Below are positions 1 to 8,105 of a DNA stretch of 10,589 nucleotides, piece after piece; positions within the stretch are counted from its first letter, which is position 1; each line of letters opens with the position of its first letter. A program made the position numbers and the translations under genes. The notes beneath the pieces are model-generated. The model did no database searches. It worked only from the letters and a program-made list of their open reading frames with translations, and had not been told where the DNA came from. Where the stretch lies: contig CALBKH010000092.1 in the NCBI GenBank assembly GCA_937892955.1, positions 1-10,589 on the forward strand. The letters are read 5' to 3'. This DNA comes from an uncultured Alphaproteobacteria bacterium (lineage in GTDB: Bacteria; Pseudomonadota; Alphaproteobacteria; Rhizobiales; Ancalomicrobiaceae).

Positions 1-786
<786 letters not shown>

Positions 787-850
787 CGAAGATCCCATCT
801 CGGCCGGGCGGTACGCGAACACCGCCTCCGCCGACCCACGTCGGTTCCCT

Positions 851-882
851 GGAAGATAGGTGTCTCCTCGCTCCGTGCCAAG
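851..882 (-). promoter_or_regulatory. Promoter of ftsH, RpoH (heat-shock sigma) type
   Basis: On the minus strand the sequence reads CTTG, 18 bases, then CCTATCTTCC. This fits the alphaproteobacterial RpoH pattern CTTG-N17/18-CyTATnTnnG except at the last base. Read as a housekeeping promoter it is TTGGCA-N17-TATCTT, also a good match, so overlapping recognition by both sigma factors is possible. The -10 ends about 66 bases before the ftsH start codon and lies in the tilS-ftsH gap. ftsH is a heat-shock gene in many proteobacteria, which makes the reading plausible. No start-site data are visible here. Confidence 0.6.
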
Positions 883-969
883 GAGATGGGTTCGTCGCGG
901 CGCGTTCGTCTGACGAAATCGTTACCGCGGCCCGCCGATCCGGCCGGCGCCGGGCTCCCGGACGGCGTT

Positions 970-2289
970 TCAGGGTGAAATCGGCGCGATATGCAGTGTT
1001 TCCATGCGATTTCGGTCCCCTTCGCGGACATGGCGGAGCCCCGGGCAGGCGACGAGTTCGCCGTCGCGGAAGACGGCGAGCGCCGATTCGATCATCGCCG
1101 CCGGTGGCGTGGGGTCTCCGACGATGGCCGGGGTGAGACCGTCGGTCGCGGCGATCGTCCGCCGGCCGTCGGGGCCCAGAGGCGCGATGGTCACCGCCGA
1201 GGAGGCCCCGGGCGCCAGTTCGATGCGCCGTCCGCGCCAGCGGCCACACTCTCCCGGTTCGAGCCTCAGGCTCGGCGGTGTGCCTCGGCCGGCTTCGGCG
1301 GCGATCCAGATGCGGCCGCGCCGCTGCTCGATGCGGGTGCCGCCGAGGGTGCGGGCGGCGACGACGGCGGCGGGATCGCCTCCGTCGACGGCGGCGGCGA
1401 TCGCTTCCAGCCGGTCGAGCCGCGGACCGTAGGGGGCGCCGCCGACGGCTCGGACGAGCCGTGAGAAGAGCCGCAGGCGAACCTCTTCGGGCTGGGTGGC
1501 GACGACCTCCGGCCGCAGCGCCACCCAGCCGGCGGGGTGGATGTCGACGCCGGTGGCGAGCGCCGCATCGACCTGCGTCTCGATCGCGGACGCCGCACGC
1601 GCCATCGCCTTCGCGGTGGCGACGAGGCGGTCGCGGGTGAGGCCGAGGTCGGCGAGGAGGGGGGCGGCGGCGCGCCGACGGGCGCGGTCGAAGCGCCGGT
1701 CGGTGTTGGAGGGGTCTTCGATCCAGGCCTCGCCGGCGGCGGCGAGCGTGGCGAGCAGGCGCGATTTGGGCAGATCGAGAAAGGGGCGGGCGAGGACGAG
1801 GCCGTCGATCTTTCGGCGTGGTGTCATGGCGGAGAGGCCGACGACGCCGGAGCCGCGAGCCAGGCGGGCGAGGAAGGTCTCGGCCTGATCGTCGGCGTGG
1901 TGGGCGGTGACGACGGTGTCGCAGCCGAGGTCGCGGGCGGCGTCGAAGAGGAGGTCGTAGCGGGCGCGGCGGGCTTCGGCCTGGAGGTTGGCGGCGGGCT
2001 TTTCGCCCTCCCAGCGAAGCGTGCGGTGGAGGAGGCCGTGGCGGGCGGCGAGGGCGGCGACGAGGCGCGCTTCTTGCGCGGCTTCGGGCCTCAGGCCGTG
2101 GTCGACGGTGACGACGATCGCGCCGGGCAGCGTCGGATCGAGCGTACGGGCGCGGGCGTGGAGCAGGAGAAGGGCGGTGCTGTCGGGACCGCCGGAGACG
2201 GCGAGGACGAGACGGGAACGGTCTCGGAGCGGCGCGAAGAGGGTCGCGGCTTCGGCATCCGAGACGGGGGCGTCCTCAGCACTTGCCAC
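970..2289 (-). CDS. tilS: TilS, tRNA(Ile)-lysidine synthetase
   Basis: Cytoplasmic N-type ATP pyrophosphatase that attaches lysine to C34 of the CAU-anticodon tRNA-Ile2, changing its decoding from AUG to AUA. The 439-residue product has the ATP-binding P-loop SGGPDS at residues 32-37, the DHGLRPEA segment near 83-90, the NLQAEARRARYDLL stretch and the TAHHADDQAETFLARLARGSG signature. It also has the RPFLDLPKSRL and EDPSNTDRRFDRARRR motifs of the tRNA-contacting region. The C-terminal part is less conserved, as usual. The start codon is GTG at 2289, chosen because it puts the P-loop at the usual distance and no in-frame ATG lies upstream of the P-loop. This start overlaps the end of ybgF by 14 bases, so translation is probably coupled. 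The ribosome binding site is weak (GAGAAAG). Confidence 0.96.
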   Translation of the reverse strand: MASAEDAPVSDAEAATLFAPLRDRSRLVLAVSGGPDSTALLLLHARARTLDPTLPGAIVVTVDHGLRPEAAQEARLVAALAARHGLLHRTLRWEGEKPAANLQAEARRARYDLLFDAARDLGCDTVVTAHHADDQAETFLARLARGSGVVGLSAMTPRRKIDGLVLARPFLDLPKSRLLATLAAAGEAWIEDPSNTDRRFDRARRRAAAPLLADLGLTRDRLVATAKAMARAASAIETQVDAALATGVDIHPAGWVALRPEVVATQPEEVRLRLFSRLVRAVGGAPYGPRLDRLEAIAAAVDGGDPAAVVAARTLGGTRIEQRRGRIWIAAEAGRGTPPSLRLEPGECGRWRGRRIELAPGASSAVTIAPLGPDGRRTIAATDGLTPAIVGDPTPPAAMIESALAVFRDGELVACPGLRHVREGDRNRMETLHIAPISP

Positions 2290-3277
2290 GGACTTTCTCG
2301 GCGAGGGCGCGATCGCGCAGGGCGCGCGAAGCCTTGGGGTACTTGACGAGCAGTTCCTCGTAGGTGGTGCAGGCGGCCTTCTTCTCGCCGAGGGCGGCGA
2401 GGGAGAGGCCGAGCTTCAACAGGCTGTCGGGCGCCTTGGGGCCGTCGGGGAACTGGGTGTAGCTCTTGAGGAAGGCGTCGGCGGCCTCCTTGTTCTTGGA
2501 GCGGACATAGTAGCTCTCGCCGAGCCAGAACTGGGCGCTGCCGACCCGCTTGTCGGTCGGGTGATGGGTGATGAAGGTCTTGAAACTGGTCTCCGCCAGT
2601 TCGTATTCGCCGTTGAGCACGTAGCCGTAGGCGGCGTCGTATTCGTCGCGGGCGCTGGCGGTCGGCTGAACCGCCGAATAGCGCGGGTCGACGCCGGGAA
2701 CCGGAACGATCGTCGGATCGGTGACGGCGCGGGTGTCGACGCCGGGGGCGCCGAGATTGAGCGGCGCCGAAGACGACGATCCGATCAGTCCACCGATCGG
2801 GTCGGCGGCGTTCAACTGGCCGAGCGACGCCGGCGGTGCACCGCGTCCGGCGACGGCGACCGGGGCGGACGCCGGGGCGACCGCGACCGGGGCGGCCGCG
2901 GGGGCCATGCCGGCCGCGGCCGGCAGGCCGGCGGTCGACATGGTTTCGGCGGCGCTCGGCGCGTCGCTGCGCTTCTGGGCCGGCTTGGCGCCGCGGGCGC
3001 CGCCGGCCTCGATCTCCTGCAGACGGAACTCGTAGTCCTTCTGCATGCGCGTCAGGGTGTCCTGAAGCTGCTGGATCTGGTGCGACATCTGCTCGATCTG
3101 GCCGTTGAGACCGCGCAACTGGCCTTCGAGCTGGTTGATGCGTAGCGACAGTTCGGCGTTGCGGCGATCACCGGAATCGGAGCCGCCGAAGAACCCCTGC
3201 GCCCGCGCCGTCCCGACGCCGAGCGAGGCGATCGTGGCGAAGGCCACGACGGCGATCACGGCGAGGCGGTGCCGCAT
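2276..3277 (-). CDS. cpoB: YbgF/CpoB, Tol-associated periplasmic coordinator of cell division
   Basis: Periplasmic partner of TolA that links peptidoglycan synthesis with outer-membrane constriction during division. The 333-residue product has a Sec signal peptide (MRHR, a hydrophobic stretch, then TARA cleaved before Gln27). A trimerising coiled coil spans about residues 38-90 (RINQLEGQL, IEQMSHQIQQLQ). A low-complexity Ala/Pro/Gly linker covers about 92-205, and C-terminal TPR repeats cover about 208-333 (DEYDAAYGYVLNGEYELAE, AQFWLGESYY, LLKLGLSLAALGEKKAACTTYEELLVKYP). The start at 3277 was chosen because a GGAGG lies 7 bases upstream and the signal peptide begins there. An ATG 39 bases further out (3316) has a weaker AGGAG at about 11 bases and would add 13 polar residues before the signal peptide. 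It precedes and overlaps tilS. It is separated from pal by 261 bp holding a hairpin and a possible promoter. Confidence 0.93.
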   Translation of the reverse strand: MRHRLAVIAVVAFATIASLGVGTARAQGFFGGSDSGDRRNAELSLRINQLEGQLRGLNGQIEQMSHQIQQLQDTLTRMQKDYEFRLQEIEAGGARGAKPAQKRSDAPSAAETMSTAGLPAAAGMAPAAAPVAVAPASAPVAVAGRGAPPASLGQLNAADPIGGLIGSSSSAPLNLGAPGVDTRAVTDPTIVPVPGVDPRYSAVQPTASARDEYDAAYGYVLNGEYELAETSFKTFITHHPTDKRVGSAQFWLGESYYVRSKNKEAADAFLKSYTQFPDGPKAPDSLLKLGLSLAALGEKKAACTTYEELLVKYPKASRALRDRALAEKVRGKC

Positions 3278-3284
3278 CGGTGGG

Positions 3285-3289
3285 CCTCC
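3285..3289 (-). promoter_or_regulatory. Ribosome binding site that decides the ybgF start
   Basis: GGAGG on the minus strand sits 7 bases before the ATG at 3277. This favours that start over the ATG at 3316. Confidence 0.7.
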
Positions 3290-3377
3290 GCGTGTGGCGA
3301 GTGTCCGTTGAAACATGGACGGCGGCGCTCCTTTCCTCCGACGAGCCGCGACGATCGGGCTCGGATCGGCCGATCTC

Positions 3378-3406
3378 CTATCATGACCCGCGCGTTTCGG
3401 CCAAAA
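3378..3406 (-). promoter_or_regulatory. Candidate promoter for ybgF-tilS
   Basis: The minus strand reads TTTTGG, 17 bases, TGATAG, about 100 bases before the ybgF start and downstream of the hairpin that follows pal. Both hexamers are only partial matches to a housekeeping promoter. The call rests on the need for a promoter after that hairpin as much as on the sequence. Confidence 0.3.
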
Positions 3407-3469
3407 TTTGTCGTCGCGGTGACCCTCTCGCGATGATGCGACGACCGAGCGGCGTCCGCCGTCGAAACG

Positions 3470-3502
3470 GCGAACGGCGCCCCTCGGGGGAGCGCCGCTC
3501 GC
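3470..3502 (-). terminator. Hairpin downstream of pal, probable terminator or 3' processing barrier
   Basis: An 11-bp inverted repeat (3470-3480 with 3492-3502) starts 36 bases after the pal stop. Its only imperfect pair is A-C if read on the plus strand but G-U in the minus-strand RNA, consistent with function in the pal transcript. The 11-base centre can extend the stem with three further G-C pairs. The tail (CGTTTCG) is poor in U, so intrinsic termination may be partial. Confidence 0.5.
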
Positions 3503-3538
3503 ATGTCGTTTCCGTGTGTTCCCGCGTTTCGGCCGCGG

Positions 3539-4039
3539 TCAGTTGGCGCCGTTGAGTACGGTGACGGCGCGGCGGTTCTGGCTCCAGCAGCTCTCGGCGT
3601 CGCAGACGGCGACCGGACGCTCCTTGCCGTAGGAGATGGTCTTCAGGCGGGTCGAGGAGATGCCGCGCGAGATCAGGTAGTCGCGCGTGGCGGCGGCGCG
3701 ACGGGCGCCGAGGGCGATGTTGTACTCGCGGGTGCCGCGCTCGTCGGCGTGGCCTTCGACGGTCACGGCGTAGCGCGGGTACTTGCCGAGCCAGACGGCC
3801 TGACGGTCGAGGGTGCCGCGCGCCTCGCCGGTCAGTTCCGAACTGTCGTTCTGGAAGAAGACGCGGTCGCCGACGTTGACGACGAAGTCCTGCTGGCTGC
3901 CCGGCGTCGCCGCACCCGCGCCGCCGGCACCGTTCATCCCGGCGTTGTCCTGCTGGCTGGCGCAGGCCGCCAGGGTCAGCGAGGTCGCGACGACGGCCGC
4001 GAACTTCGCGCCGCGGGTCAGGCCCAATTCACTCCACAT
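3539..4039 (-). CDS. pal: Pal, peptidoglycan-associated outer-membrane lipoprotein
   Basis: Lipoprotein that anchors the outer membrane to peptidoglycan and is released from or loaded by TolB. The 166-residue precursor has a signal peptide ending in a lipobox (LTLAAC, lipidated Cys26). A short Gly/Ala/Asn-rich tether (27-50) leads to an OmpA-like peptidoglycan-binding domain (about 52-166). That domain contains VEGHADERGTREYNIALGARRA, in which Asp99 and Arg114 correspond to the residues that bind the diaminopimelate of peptidoglycan, and the closing NRRAV. Two cysteines (146 and 151) in the segment before SQNRRAV are absent from E. coli Pal and could form a disulfide. The start at 4039 has AAGGAG 8 bases upstream. 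The gene stands alone: 273 bp from tolB and 261 bp from ybgF, with a hairpin in each gap. Confidence 0.97.
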   Translation of the reverse strand: MWSELGLTRGAKFAAVVATSLTLAACASQQDNAGMNGAGGAGAATPGSQQDFVVNVGDRVFFQNDSSELTGEARGTLDRQAVWLGKYPRYAVTVEGHADERGTREYNIALGARRAAATRDYLISRGISSTRLKTISYGKERPVAVCDAESCWSQNRRAVTVLNGAN

Positions 4040-4267
4040 GCGAAAGACTCCTTCGGAAGGTCCCCGATACTCGTCGGTAACCCTAACGATCCGTGGTTAA
4101 GTCGGGGTTCAGGAACATGGTGAACGAAACCTTTCCGTACGCCGTTTCCACGACGCCGGCCGGTATCGCCGTGGCGTCATCAGGGCGGGGGGAAAGTGGT
4201 CGAAGCGTGTCCCTGCCGCGGCCGATCCGCGACGCGGCGCGGCGGCGGAAAAGCGTTGCCGATCGGC
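4040..4267. other. tolB-pal intergenic region, likely pal leader
   Basis: About 230 bp between the post-tolB hairpin and pal with no plausible gene. It holds a cluster of alphaproteobacterial TTAACC-like words on the minus strand around 4078-4101. A loose promoter can be drawn (TTCACC, 17 bases, CTTAAC), but I see no convincing -10 element. A 10-base perfect palindrome GCCGATCGGC lies at 4258-4267. pal probably has its own promoter here, but I cannot place it. Confidence 0.35.
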
Positions 4268-4305
4268 ATCACCTCACCGTGGCACGATCGCCACGGCGAG
4301 GTGAT
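4268..4305 (-). terminator. Long hairpin directly after tolB, probable terminator/attenuator or RNA-stabilising stem
   Basis: A 16-bp inverted repeat (4268-4283 with 4290-4305) with a 6-base loop begins 7 bases after the tolB stop codon. The single imperfect pair is A-C on the plus strand but G-U in minus-strand RNA, so the fold is better in the tol transcript. A TTTT run follows only about 16 bases later, so it is not a canonical rho-independent terminator. It could end most transcripts, or protect the 3' end of the tolQRAB message. Confidence 0.55.
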
Positions 4306-4312
4306 GGCCAGT

Positions 4313-5698
4313 TCACTTCAGCAGCGGCGACCAGGAGGGATCGGAGGCGCCGGCCGGGGTGCGGATGCGGGTCAGCACGTGACCGGTGACGTCGGCGAGC
4401 CAGAGGCCGGCCTGTCCGCCTTCCTCGCGGAAGAACATGACGTAGCGGCCGTTGGGGGCGAAGGTCGGGCCCTCGTTGTGGAAGCCTTCGGTGAGGATGC
4501 GCTCGCCGGTGCCGTCGGGCTTCATCACGCCGATCTTGAACATGCCGCCTTCCTGCTTGGTGAAGGCGATGAACGGATTGTCCGGGTCGGGCGACCACAC
4601 CGGCGTCGAGTAGCGTCCGGAACCGAAGGAGATGCGCTTCGACGCGCCGCCGCCGCGGTCCATGACGTAGAGCTGCTGGGTGCCGCCGCGGTCGCTCTCG
4701 AAGACGATCTGCGCGCCGTCGGGCGAGAAGGAGGGATGGGTGTCGATCGCCGCGGCGTTGGTCAGCTGCTGCACGGCGCGACCGCCGAGGTTCATCGAGA
4801 AGATGTTGGCGTTGCCGTCCTTCTGCATCGAGAAGACGAGGGTGTTGCCGTCGGGCGAGAAGCGCGGGCTGAAGGTCATCGACGGGAAGTCGCCGACGAG
4901 TTGGCGGGCGCCGGAGGCGACGTTGAGGATGAACACCTTGGGGTCGCCGGCGCCGTAGGACATGTAGGCGAGTTGCTGGTTCGACGGCGAGAAGCGCGGG
5001 GTCAGCACCAGTTCCTGGCCGCGGGTGAGGTAGCGCACGTTGGCGCCGTCCCAGTCCATGATGGCGAGCTTCTTGACCCGGTTCGACTTCGGCCCGGACT
5101 CGTCGACGAAGGCGACGCGGCTGTCGAAGAAGCCCTTGAAGCCGGTGAGCTGCGAAAAGGCGGCATCGGCGACGATGTGGGCGAGGCGGCGGATGTTGTC
5201 GGGCGAGGTGGCGAACTGCGAGCCGATCAGCTGAGAGCCGCCGTAGACGTCCCACACCCGCACCTGGGCGACGATCTGTCCACCCTGTTGCTGCACCGTG
5301 CCGGCGACGAGCGCCTGAGCGTTGATGCCGCGCCAATTGTTGAAATTCGGCGTCACGTCGGCGCCGACGGCGCGCTCCAGATAGGAGGACGGGTCGAGGA
5401 CGTTGAAGTAGCCGGAGGTCTTCAGATCCTGGGCGACGATCTGCGCCACCTGGGCGCCGAGCTGCGGGTCGCCGGTGAAGTTGGGCACGGCGATCGGCAT
5501 CGGCGTGAAGGCGGCGCCGGGGGTGACGGTGATCTTCAGCTGCGCCTCGGCGGGAAGCGACGCGGCGAGGAGGCCGACGGCGCCGGCGGCCAGCCCGACC
5601 ACGGCGAGGCCGATGGCGCGCAGCCGCGACGCGAAGGCGCTCCGGCGGCGGTCGGCGCGTATCGGGCGGGGCGGCGCGAAGGTCTGTTGGCTCGGCAT
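4313..5698 (-). CDS. tolB: TolB, periplasmic beta-propeller protein of the Tol-Pal system
   Basis: Periplasmic protein that binds Pal and TolA in turn and so controls how much Pal is free to bind peptidoglycan. The 461-residue precursor has a rather long polar N-terminus (about 27 residues), a hydrophobic stretch (about 28-48) and a signal-peptidase site AEA before Gln53. The N-terminal alpha/beta domain covers about 54-190 (PIAVPNFTGDP, LKTSGYFNVLDPSSY, NWRGINAQALVAGTV). A six-bladed propeller follows, with repeated blade motifs such as FSPDGNTLVFS, FSPDGAQIVFESDRGG, VWSPDPDNPFIAF and FAPNGRYVMFF. The ATG at 5698 has GAGGA about 9-10 bases upstream, and there is no later in-frame ATG before the signal peptide. 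It starts 32 bases after tolA and is followed at once by a strong hairpin. The frame stays open far upstream, through antisense-like GC-rich sequence overlapping tolA, but that part is not coding. Confidence 0.97.
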   Translation of the reverse strand: MPSQQTFAPPRPIRADRRRSAFASRLRAIGLAVVGLAAGAVGLLAASLPAEAQLKITVTPGAAFTPMPIAVPNFTGDPQLGAQVAQIVAQDLKTSGYFNVLDPSSYLERAVGADVTPNFNNWRGINAQALVAGTVQQQGGQIVAQVRVWDVYGGSQLIGSQFATSPDNIRRLAHIVADAAFSQLTGFKGFFDSRVAFVDESGPKSNRVKKLAIMDWDGANVRYLTRGQELVLTPRFSPSNQQLAYMSYGAGDPKVFILNVASGARQLVGDFPSMTFSPRFSPDGNTLVFSMQKDGNANIFSMNLGGRAVQQLTNAAAIDTHPSFSPDGAQIVFESDRGGTQQLYVMDRGGGASKRISFGSGRYSTPVWSPDPDNPFIAFTKQEGGMFKIGVMKPDGTGERILTEGFHNEGPTFAPNGRYVMFFREEGGQAGLWLADVTGHVLTRIRTPAGASDPSWSPLLK

Positions 5699-5730
5699 CG
5701 TCGAAGTCCTCGTCGTCTCGTCGGTGTCCG

Positions 5731-6897
5731 TCAGAAGACGTCCTTGGGATTGAAGGTCGCCTCCACCAGCCGCCAGGCGGCGTATTTCTCGGGAGGCATC
5801 TTGTAGGGGCCGCACTGCAGGAGGGCGCGGCGCGCCGAGGCGGCGAGGGCCGGTCCGAGCGGGTGCGCCGGGGCCTCGATGATCTCGGGCTGGCCGGCGA
5901 GCGTGCCGTCCTGGTTCATCGAGAAGCGCAGAGTCACGCCGATGCCGGCCTCGGCCGATCCGATCGGCGGGTTCCAGCATTTCTTGATCTGGCCGACCAG
6001 CGCGTCCGTCTCCGACTGGGTCATGCGGGTGACGTTCAACCTGCCGGATGGCGAGCCGAGGCTGGCGGTCTGCTGCACCTTGGAGGCGGACGAACCGGTC
6101 CGGTTCTTGTTGAGGATGTCGGAAATCTCGCGCGAATCGAACTGCGACTTGGCCTTGGCCGCCTCGGCCGCCTTGGCGTCGGCCGCGGCCTTCGCGGCGC
6201 GGTCGGCGGCGGCCTTGGCATCGGCCAACGCCTTGGCTCTGGCGTCGGCCTTGGCCTTGGCGTCGGCGGCGGCCTTGGCGGCGGCGGCGGCCTTGGCGTT
6301 GGCGAGGCGCTTCTCCTCCGCCTTCTTGTCGTCGAGCTTCTTCTGCTCCTCGAGGAGCTTGTCGAGCGCCTTGGTGTCCTTCGGCGGCTCCTTGGGCACC
6401 GGCGGCTTGCCCTCGCCGAGGTCCTTGGCCTTCTCCGCCTCCTTGGGCAGGTCGGGCTTGGGCTCGGGGGCCTTGATCGGCTCGGGCTTCGGCGGTTGCG
6501 GCTTGGGTTCCGGCGCCTTGATCGGCTCGGGTTTCGGCGGTTCCGGCTCGGGCGGCTCGGGAGCCTTCACCGGTTCGGCCTTGGGCTCGGGCTTCGGCGG
6601 TTCCGGCTTGGCCTGCGGGATCGGCGGCGGCGGCTCCTCGCGGGCGTCGGTGCCGGCGCGGGCGCCCTCGCTCTCCTTGGCCGCCTGCTTCGTCTCCTTC
6701 GGGACGATCTCGTCCTTGGGCTTGGCCGTCTTCTGACCGAGCCTGAGGTTCGCCACGTCGGCGACGGGGACGAACTCGATCGGCATGGCGTCGACGACGA
6801 CGGCGTCTTCCGCCGCCTTCCGGAACGGCAGTCCGACCACGATCCACGCGATCAGCGCAGCGTGCAGGACGACCGAGGCGGGAAGGCCGGGACGCAT
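5731..6897 (-). CDS. tolA: TolA, periplasm-spanning energy transducer
   Basis: Inner-membrane protein that carries the TolQR motor force to TolB-Pal at the outer membrane. The 388-residue product starts with a single membrane helix (about residues 4-22). Domain II is in two parts: a Pro/Glu/Lys-rich rod (about 88-170) with a 13-residue unit PKPEPIKAPEPKP occurring twice exactly (121-133, 136-148) and more loosely before, then an Ala/Lys/Asp-rich helix (about 175-250). The globular C-terminal domain (about 288-388) contains KKCWNPP and LLQCGPYKMP; Cys307 and Cys362 probably form a disulfide. The start at 6897 is set by GAGGAG, which overlaps the tolR TGA, so translation is probably coupled to tolR across an 8-base gap. 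The sequence and low complexity fit alphaproteobacterial TolA; the C-terminal domain is the diagnostic part. Confidence 0.95.
   Translation of the reverse strand: MRPGLPASVVLHAALIAWIVVGLPFRKAAEDAVVVDAMPIEFVPVADVANLRLGQKTAKPKDEIVPKETKQAAKESEGARAGTDAREEPPPPIPQAKPEPPKPEPKAEPVKAPEPPEPEPPKPEPIKAPEPKPQPPKPEPIKAPEPKPDLPKEAEKAKDLGEGKPPVPKEPPKDTKALDKLLEEQKKLDDKKAEEKRLANAKAAAAAKAAADAKAKADARAKALADAKAAADRAAKAAADAKAAEAAKAKSQFDSREISDILNKNRTGSSASKVQQTASLGSPSGRLNVTRMTQSETDALVGQIKKCWNPPIGSAEAGIGVTLRFSMNQDGTLAGQPEIIEAPAHPLGPALAASARRALLQCGPYKMPPEKYAAWRLVEATFNPKDVF
6454..6537 (-). repeat. In-frame tandem repeat in the TolA proline-rich rod
   Basis: Two copies of a 13-codon unit (PKPEPIKAPEPKP), two codons apart, encode part of TolA domain II. 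The DNA of the two copies is close to identical and a more diverged relative lies just upstream in the gene, so slippage or recombination could change rod length. Confidence 0.75.
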
Positions 6898-6905
6898 GGG
6901 GCTCC

Positions 6906-7364
<459 letters not shown>

Positions 7365-7388
7365 GATCCGATCTCCTCGTTGCCGAAC

Positions 7389-8105
7389 TCAGGCCGCGTG
7401 CCGTTCGTCGATCTGGCGCGACAGGATGGCGGAGAACTCGTCGGCGAAGGCCTCGAGCCGGCCGCCGAGGGCGCCGGCGTCGGAGGAGAGCTTGTTGTAG
7501 GCGATGACAGCCGGGATCGAGGCGACGAGGCCGATGGCGGTGGCGAAGAGCGCCTCGGCGATGCCCGGCGCGACGACGGCGAGCGAGGTGTTCTTCGACG
7601 CCGCGATGCCCTGGAAAGCGGTCATGATGCCCCAGACGGTACCGAAGAGGCCGATGAAGGGGCCCGAGGCGCCGATGGTGGCGAGCACCAAGAGGTTGGA
7701 ATTGAAGCGGTCGACTTCGCGATTGATGGTGACGTCCATCACCTTGTCGATGCGCTGCTGCAGGGATCCGATCGCCGGGCGGCCGCTCTCGTGGCTGCGC
7801 TTCCACTCGCGCATGGCGGCGACGAAGAGGGCGGGCATGCCGCGGTTGTCGCGCGCCGACAGCGTCCGATAGAGATCCTCGAGGCTCTGGCCGGACCAGA
7901 AGACCTGTTCGAAGTGGTCCATCTGGCGGCGGGTGCGCAGGAACAGGATCACCTTGTCGACGATGATCGCCCAGCACCACACCGAGGCGAGGAAGAGGCC
8001 GGCCATCACCAGTTTGACGACGAGGTGGGCCGACCAGAACAACGACAGGAGCGAGATCGAGGCGTTCGGGGCGGCGAGCGCCACCTGGGCGACATCAGCG
8101 TTCAT
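7389..8105 (-). CDS. tolQ: TolQ, motor subunit of the Tol system (MotA/TolQ/ExbB family)
   Basis: Inner-membrane protein whose oligomer surrounds the TolR helices and uses the proton gradient to power outer-membrane constriction and lipid homeostasis. The 238-residue product has three membrane segments at about 28-56, 137-163 and 170-200. The family core GPFIGLFGTVWGIMTAF is at 148-164 and APGIAEALFATAIGLVASIPAV at 179-200. Thr156 and Thr189 match the two conserved threonines of E. coli TolQ that line the proton path. The ATG at 8105 has AAGGAA 8 bases upstream and gives the normal family N-terminus. The frame stays open a further 291 bases upstream, but that stretch is Arg-rich, has no family similarity that I recognise and contains the intergenic signals. 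It is the first of the tightly packed tolQ-R-A-B genes, 304 bp after ybgC. Confidence 0.97.
   Translation of the reverse strand: MNADVAQVALAAPNASISLLSLFWSAHLVVKLVMAGLFLASVWCWAIIVDKVILFLRTRRQMDHFEQVFWSGQSLEDLYRTLSARDNRGMPALFVAAMREWKRSHESGRPAIGSLQQRIDKVMDVTINREVDRFNSNLLVLATIGASGPFIGLFGTVWGIMTAFQGIAASKNTSLAVVAPGIAEALFATAIGLVASIPAVIAYNKLSSDAGALGGRLEAFADEFSAILSRQIDERHAA

Noticed and set aside
920..969. GC-rich stem candidates after the tilS stop as a terminator
   Set aside because: The CCGG-rich pairs leave loops that are too tight or overlap each other, and there is no U-tract. Any termination there cannot be supported.
1988..3145. 385-codon plus-strand open frame opposite tilS and ybgF
   Set aside because: It is the antisense shadow of two recognised genes, with low-complexity Gly/Ala/Arg composition.
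4196..5806. 536-codon plus-strand open frame opposite tolB
   Set aside because: TolB on the other strand has a signal peptide, propeller motifs and proper length. This frame has only shadow composition.
5699..6847. N-terminal extension of the tolB frame through tolA
   Set aside because: It would read tolA DNA out of frame as Arg/Gly repeats. TolB already has a ribosome binding site and signal peptide at 5698.
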